A DNA stretch of 11,115 nt from an uncultured Chloroflexota bacterium (GTDB taxonomy: Bacteria > Chloroflexota > Anaerolineae > Aggregatilineales > Phototrophicaceae). The stretch's first letter is position 1. Every line of letters starts with the position of its first letter. Positions 8,082 through 11,115 of this stretch are shown here, piece by piece. Made by a program: the position numbers and the translations under genes. The notes under the pieces are model-generated. The model had not been told where the DNA came from and did not search any database. It worked only from the letters and a program-made list of their open reading frames with translations. The stretch is from positions 1-11,115 of the forward strand of contig CALKIA010000100.1 of assembly GCA_937988705.1 (NCBI GenBank), read 5' to 3'.

Positions 8082-9545
8082 ATGCGATTTTCTCGTAGAA
8101 GAATCGTCCTCTTCGCCGTGCTCATCATCGCCGCTGTTGTGGTCGGCTGGTTAGCCCTGCGACCTAAGCCCATTGTCATTGAAGTCGGTACGGATATACA
8201 GGCGGTCGTTGATCAGTATCCGCCGAATACCACCTACCTGCTCCGCGCTGGCGTGCATCGCGGACAGTCGATCGAACCCAAGGACGGCGACACCTTCATC
8301 GGCGAAGACCATGCCATTCTGAACGGGGCGCTGATACTGGCGGATTTTACCCGTGAAGACGACCTGTGGATCAAGACGGGTGTCGATCTCACGCCGTGGT
8401 ACTCAGGCGAGTGTGTTGAGGCTTTCCCCGGCTGCAGCAGCGCCGAGGACGTGTTCTTCGATGATGTCCCGCTGCTGCGCGTGACAACCCAGGCTGAGGT
8501 CGTTGCCGGGGCGTGGTTCATCGATTACGACACGGGCACGGTGTATCTCGCCGACGACCCAGCCGAGCATGTCGTCGAAATGAGTATCACTTACTACGCC
8601 TTTCACGGGACAGCCAGCGGCGTCACGATTCGTAACCTGATTATCGAAAAATACGCGGGACCGGGTCAGGTGAGCGCGCTCAACGGCACCGAATCGACCA
8701 ACTGGACGGTCGAGAACAACACGGTGCGCCTCAATCACGGCGTGGGCATTGGCGTCGGGAACGGGATGCGCGTGCTGCATAACCGCATCATCCGCAATGG
8801 TCAGCTCGGTGTGTCCGGCATCGGCGATAACATCCTCATAGAAGGCAACGAGATCGCCTTTAACAATTACGCCAACTTTAATTCCGGCTGGGAAGCAGGC
8901 GGTGCAAAGTTCGTGCTCACGAACAACCTGGTCGTGCGCGGCAACTATGTATTCGGCAACAACGGCCCCGGCCTGTGGACCGACATTGATAACCTGAACA
9001 CGACATACGAAAACAATATCGTCGTCAGTAACGCGAGCATGGGCATCTTCCACGAAATCAGCTACGCCGCCGTCATCCGGGGCAACACGGTCAAGCTCAA
9101 CAACGCCTCACCCGTTGACTGGCTGTACGGCGCGCAAATTCTGCTGTCGAGTTCCGGCAGCGTCGACGTGAGCAACAACGAGGTGACCGTCAGCGCATAC
9201 GGCGGCAACGGCATTGCCATCATCCAGCAAGATCGTGGTGCTGGCACACACGGCGATCATCTCGCCGCCAACAACTACATCCACAACAACCGCGTTTTCC
9301 ATCTGGGGGCGGGTGGCATGAACGGCGCCGCCGTTGATTGGACGCAGGGCGACTTCTGGGCGGAGAGCAGCAATCGGTTCGACTTCAACCGCTACTATGT
9401 GAGTGATCTGCTCTATCCCTACTGGGGTTGGGACAACGCGGCGCGGACGTGGCAGGACTTGCAGGCACAGGGGCAGGAGTTGAACGGGACGGTGACAGCC
9501 GATATTCCGACGACTGCGCTGTTGATCCCGGCCTTCCGGCGCTAA
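8082..9545 (+). CDS. Membrane-anchored right-handed parallel beta-helix protein
   Basis: A 487-residue exported protein. The ATG at 8082 follows TAAGGT (8071-8076). A basic head (MRFSRRR) and one hydrophobic segment (about 8-26) form a signal anchor or signal peptide; no lipobox cysteine is present. From about residue 35 the chain has GVHRGQSIEPKDGDTFIGE (57-75), then two cysteines, Cys111 and Cys118, that could form a disulfide, and FFDDVPLLRV. Residues about 175-410 are Asn- and Gly-rich repeats with the beta-helix coil pattern (VENNTV, VLHNRI, IEGNEI, VRGNYV, YENNIV, IRGNTV, VSNNEV), matching Beta_helix (PF13229)/NosD-like repeats. Striking conserved-looking blocks are WEAGGAKF (270-277), GLWTDIDN (297-304) and GIFHEISY (321-328). 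Relatives are typically extracellular and include glycan lyases, epimerases and binding proteins. As last gene of the polysaccharide operon it may act on the exported glycan; activity is inferred, not shown. Confidence 0.85.
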   Translation: MRFSRRRIVLFAVLIIAAVVVGWLALRPKPIVIEVGTDIQAVVDQYPPNTTYLLRAGVHRGQSIEPKDGDTFIGEDHAILNGALILADFTREDDLWIKTGVDLTPWYSGECVEAFPGCSSAEDVFFDDVPLLRVTTQAEVVAGAWFIDYDTGTVYLADDPAEHVVEMSITYYAFHGTASGVTIRNLIIEKYAGPGQVSALNGTESTNWTVENNTVRLNHGVGIGVGNGMRVLHNRIIRNGQLGVSGIGDNILIEGNEIAFNNYANFNSGWEAGGAKFVLTNNLVVRGNYVFGNNGPGLWTDIDNLNTTYENNIVVSNASMGIFHEISYAAVIRGNTVKLNNASPVDWLYGAQILLSSSGSVDVSNNEVTVSAYGGNGIAIIQQDRGAGTHGDHLAANNYIHNNRVFHLGAGGMNGAAVDWTQGDFWAESSNRFDFNRYYVSDLLYPYWGWDNAARTWQDLQAQGQELNGTVTADIPTTALLIPAFRR

Positions 9546-9637
9546 TTCAAGGTCAATTACGGGTGAAAGGGTCTCTTCACTTCGCTTCTCGTTGACGACA
9601 TTGGCCGGCCGGCCTTCTCCGAATTCAGCATTTTCTC

Positions 9638-9665
9638 GTCGGGGCGCACGGTCATGCGCCCCGAC
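9638..9665. terminator. Hairpin between convergent genes, candidate bidirectional terminator
   Basis: A perfect inverted repeat: the 11-base arm GTCGGGGCGCA (9638-9648) and its complement (9655-9665) flank a 6-nt loop. It sits in the 147-nt gap between the plus-strand beta-helix gene (ends 9545) and the minus-strand EEP gene (ends 9693), where a shared terminator is expected. Neither side has a clean U-tract in the transcript: TTTT lies 5' of the stem on the plus strand and the 3' side reads CAATTAAG. It may be an atypical terminator or an mRNA 3'-end stabiliser. The rest of the gap holds a 12-base GGCC-rich palindrome at 9603-9614 and nothing else I can name. Confidence 0.55.
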
Positions 9666-9692
9666 CAATTAAGTCTTCAGATCCGGTCGGAC

Positions 9693-10709
9693 TTACCTAG
9701 ACGAATTGAGAGTGAGGTAAGCCCGCAGCGGAAAATGTTCCGACTCGCCGCTGTCGGGCACGATCTGAATCGACTGCGTGGTAAATTCGCTGGAGTGCCA
9801 GATGTAATCCCCACGAAACAGCGGGAACGGTGCGCGGATCTGCGTCGCCGGAACGGTCAAACCCAGACCAACCCCCTTTTCGCGCCACGCATCCATCACA
9901 ACGCTGCTCATCAGGCGATAATCCTCTGTCCATTCCGTCATATTGCAGTCACACAACACGATCGCCGGGTTCGGGTCAGCGCGCAGTGCGTCGAGCATGG
10001 CCAGTACGCCGAAGTGCCGCAACTCTACGCTGAAAATTGGCAGGTTCGGGCGCACGGCATGCATCACGTACACGCTCACGGGCTGTCCCTCCACATCGAC
10101 GGTCAGCCGCATCGCAACCGGACGCATCGCCTCCGTGGAGCGATCCAGATACTCCACCGTATCCGTCTCAATGGGGTACACGCTGAACAAGCCGAAGTGT
10201 TCGTACACATCGGGCGGATCGTCCTGCACAAAGCCATACGGGAAGATGGTGAGCAGCTCAGCAAGGAGCGTGTCCGGCGCGGCGGATTCCTGAATGCCGA
10301 GAATATCGACATTCAAATTCCGAATGACGTCGATTTTGTCGGCTGGCTCCAAATAGCCCGTCACGTTATACGTGGCGACTCGCAGCCCCTCCTCGACCTG
10401 CGGCTTGGGCGCAAATTGCGGCGCGTACCAGCCGATAAAAACAATTGCAGGCAGCACGGTGAGCAATCCGCGGCGGCGAAACACCAACAAACAGACGACC
10501 GTCGCGGGCAGGGCGGCCATCAGCAACCACATCAGCGCATGATTGAAGAACGCGACGACTACGAAATTCTCGCCGATGGTGAAGTACAGGATGAGGTAAA
10601 CCGTCAGGCCAACTAGATACGCTAAAGCAGCCCACCCTAACCAGCGGAGCAAGCGACGCGGCGCGGTGACGGGCGACCGTGGCTGATCCAGAGAATTCGA
10701 TGATGACAC
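9693..10709 (-). CDS. Membrane-anchored endonuclease/exonuclease/phosphatase (EEP) family protein
   Basis: A 338-residue protein starting at GTG (10709), preceded by AAAGGAG (10718-10724) at 8 nt. The N-terminus has about three hydrophobic helices (roughly residues 23-45, 50-77 and 83-97). An EEP catalytic domain (PF03372) follows from about 108. Its landmarks are VATYNVTGY (Asn115), DILGIQES (Glu141, metal ligand), VYVMHAVRP (His217), IVLCDCNMTEW (Asp254 and Asn256), RGDYIW (Asp301) and SEHFPLRAYL (His325). The family hydrolyses phosphodiester or phosphomonoester bonds in nucleic acids, phosphoinositides or sphingolipids. The three-helix anchor plus EEP layout is widespread in bacteria, and with outside topology its substrate is unlikely to be chromosomal DNA. 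In the usual S-D-H motif the middle acid is Glu324. It is convergent to the glycan operon and codirectional with the GH172 gene; a functional link is not established. Confidence 0.85.
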   Translation of the reverse strand: MSSSNSLDQPRSPVTAPRRLLRWLGWAALAYLVGLTVYLILYFTIGENFVVVAFFNHALMWLLMAALPATVVCLLVFRRRGLLTVLPAIVFIGWYAPQFAPKPQVEEGLRVATYNVTGYLEPADKIDVIRNLNVDILGIQESAAPDTLLAELLTIFPYGFVQDDPPDVYEHFGLFSVYPIETDTVEYLDRSTEAMRPVAMRLTVDVEGQPVSVYVMHAVRPNLPIFSVELRHFGVLAMLDALRADPNPAIVLCDCNMTEWTEDYRLMSSVVMDAWREKGVGLGLTVPATQIRAPFPLFRGDYIWHSSEFTTQSIQIVPDSGESEHFPLRAYLTLNSSR

Positions 10710-10717
10710 GAAAGCAG

Positions 10718-10724
10718 CTCCTTT
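10718..10724 (-). promoter_or_regulatory. Strong ribosome binding site for the EEP gene GTG start
   Basis: On the minus strand AAAGGAG stands 8 nt before the GTG at 10709. It is the best Shine-Dalgarno match in the window and decides the non-ATG start; the next in-frame ATG (residue 60) lies inside a membrane helix. Confidence 0.65.
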
Positions 10725-10821
10725 GTCCGACGCAGGCCGTCCCGATGCGGGTATCTACGACGACTTGACTTCTCTGAATACACGCTCGGGCAGTGAACGT
10801 CTCACTACCGGAGCAGTGATC

Positions 10822-11115
10822 TTAAAGACGTGGCAGGCGCTGTTCGACGGGCAGCAGCGCGGGAAACGGCTTGTGCGGTTCTGCCTGATACCAGTAGGCC
10901 GTGGACGAATAATCGTTGGTCAGCTTGTTGGCGTGCCCATGTTCGATGGTGACTTTGATCGACTGTTCGAAGAAAATCGGGTCTTCGATGTGGTAGCGGT
11001 AGACCGAATTTTTGCCACGCCACGGCCAATCGTCCGTGCCTTGATACAGAATCACACCGTGATACGGGGCGCTGTATTCCTGCTTGGGGCAGAAGGCCGT
11101 ATTGAAATAATCCTC
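10822..11115 (-). CDS. GH172 / DUF2961 glycoside hydrolase, C-terminal part (5' end outside window)
   Basis: Only the last 97 residues are in the window; the frame is open to the right edge. The fragment begins EDYFNTAFCP, the remainder of the family's GTEDYF block, and continues with EYSAPYHGVILYQG, YRYHIEDPIFFEQSIKVTIE, HGHANKLTNDYSSTAYWYQ and PVEQRLP. These are the conserved C-terminal blocks of DUF2961 (PF11175-type jelly-roll proteins, now CAZy GH172; the Pfam number is from memory). The in-frame GTG at 11055 falls within the domain and is not the start. Characterised GH172 members act on fructofuranosides (difructose anhydride) or D-arabinofuranosides. Any substrate here is unknown, and secretion cannot be judged without the N-terminus. 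A 112-nt gap separates it from the downstream EEP gene, so the two may or may not share a transcript. Confidence 0.88.
   Translation of the reverse strand, partial: EDYFNTAFCPKQEYSAPYHGVILYQGTDDWPWRGKNSVYRYHIEDPIFFEQSIKVTIEHGHANKLTNDYSSTAYWYQAEPHKPFPALLPVEQRLPRL

Noticed and set aside
9654..10616. Plus-strand open frame of 320 codons opposite the EEP gene
   Set aside because: Its translation is rich in Arg, His and Gln with no domain signature, while the minus-strand frame has clear EEP motifs and a strong ribosome binding site. It is an antisense shadow.
10725..10800. Possible minus-strand promoter for the EEP gene
   Set aside because: TAGATA- and TATTCA-like boxes exist, but no matching -35 element at 16-18 nt spacing; I could not support it.
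10802..10819. Short 7-bp hairpin just after the GH172 stop
   Set aside because: The stem includes a G-T pair and has no U-tract after it, so it is too weak to call a terminator.

Overview
The window is part of a surface or exported polysaccharide locus from a bacterium with moderately high GC content (about 58-60% by eye). The protein style suggests a Chloroflexota (Anaerolineae-like) genome. Pointers are the Wzx/Wzy-type glycan genes, GT4 enzymes with a leading motif around 'SAYSCAPNLGSEPGVGW', a secreted parallel beta-helix protein, and a GH172/DUF2961 protein. This taxonomic placement is inference only: no rRNA or marker gene is in view.

Layout. Positions 1-9545 hold eight tightly packed plus-strand genes that look like one operon. 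In order they are: the C-terminal part of a Wzx-like flippase (cut by the left edge), a GT2 glycosyltransferase, a GT4 glycosyltransferase, an O-antigen ligase/polymerase (Wzy/WaaL-like) membrane protein, two more GT4 glycosyltransferases, a zinc-ribbon class I methyltransferase, and a membrane-anchored right-handed beta-helix protein. Gaps are 44 nt or less; one junction is stop-start adjacent and one overlaps by ATGA. A 147-nt gap with a perfect 11-bp hairpin follows. The minus strand then carries two genes: a membrane-anchored endonuclease/exonuclease/phosphatase-fold protein, and the C-terminal end of a GH172 (DUF2961) glycoside hydrolase cut by the right edge.

How the genes fit together (inference from families). 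The four glycosyltransferases would build an oligosaccharide on a lipid carrier at the cytoplasmic face. The flippase would move it across the membrane, and the Wzy/WaaL-like protein would polymerise or ligate it outside. The methyltransferase may decorate or cap the glycan. The beta-helix protein, outside the membrane, may bind, cleave or modify it. The initiating sugar-phosphate transferase, nucleotide-sugar enzymes and chain-length/export proteins are not in this window and would be expected to the left.

I see no RNA genes, insertion sequences, CRISPR arrays, integrases or attachment sites. No stretch over 300 bases lacks a gene. The locus is best read as a fairly ordinary polysaccharide cluster. 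The points most worth a second look are the beta-helix protein, the membrane-tethered EEP protein with an altered SDH motif, and the neighbouring GH172 enzyme.
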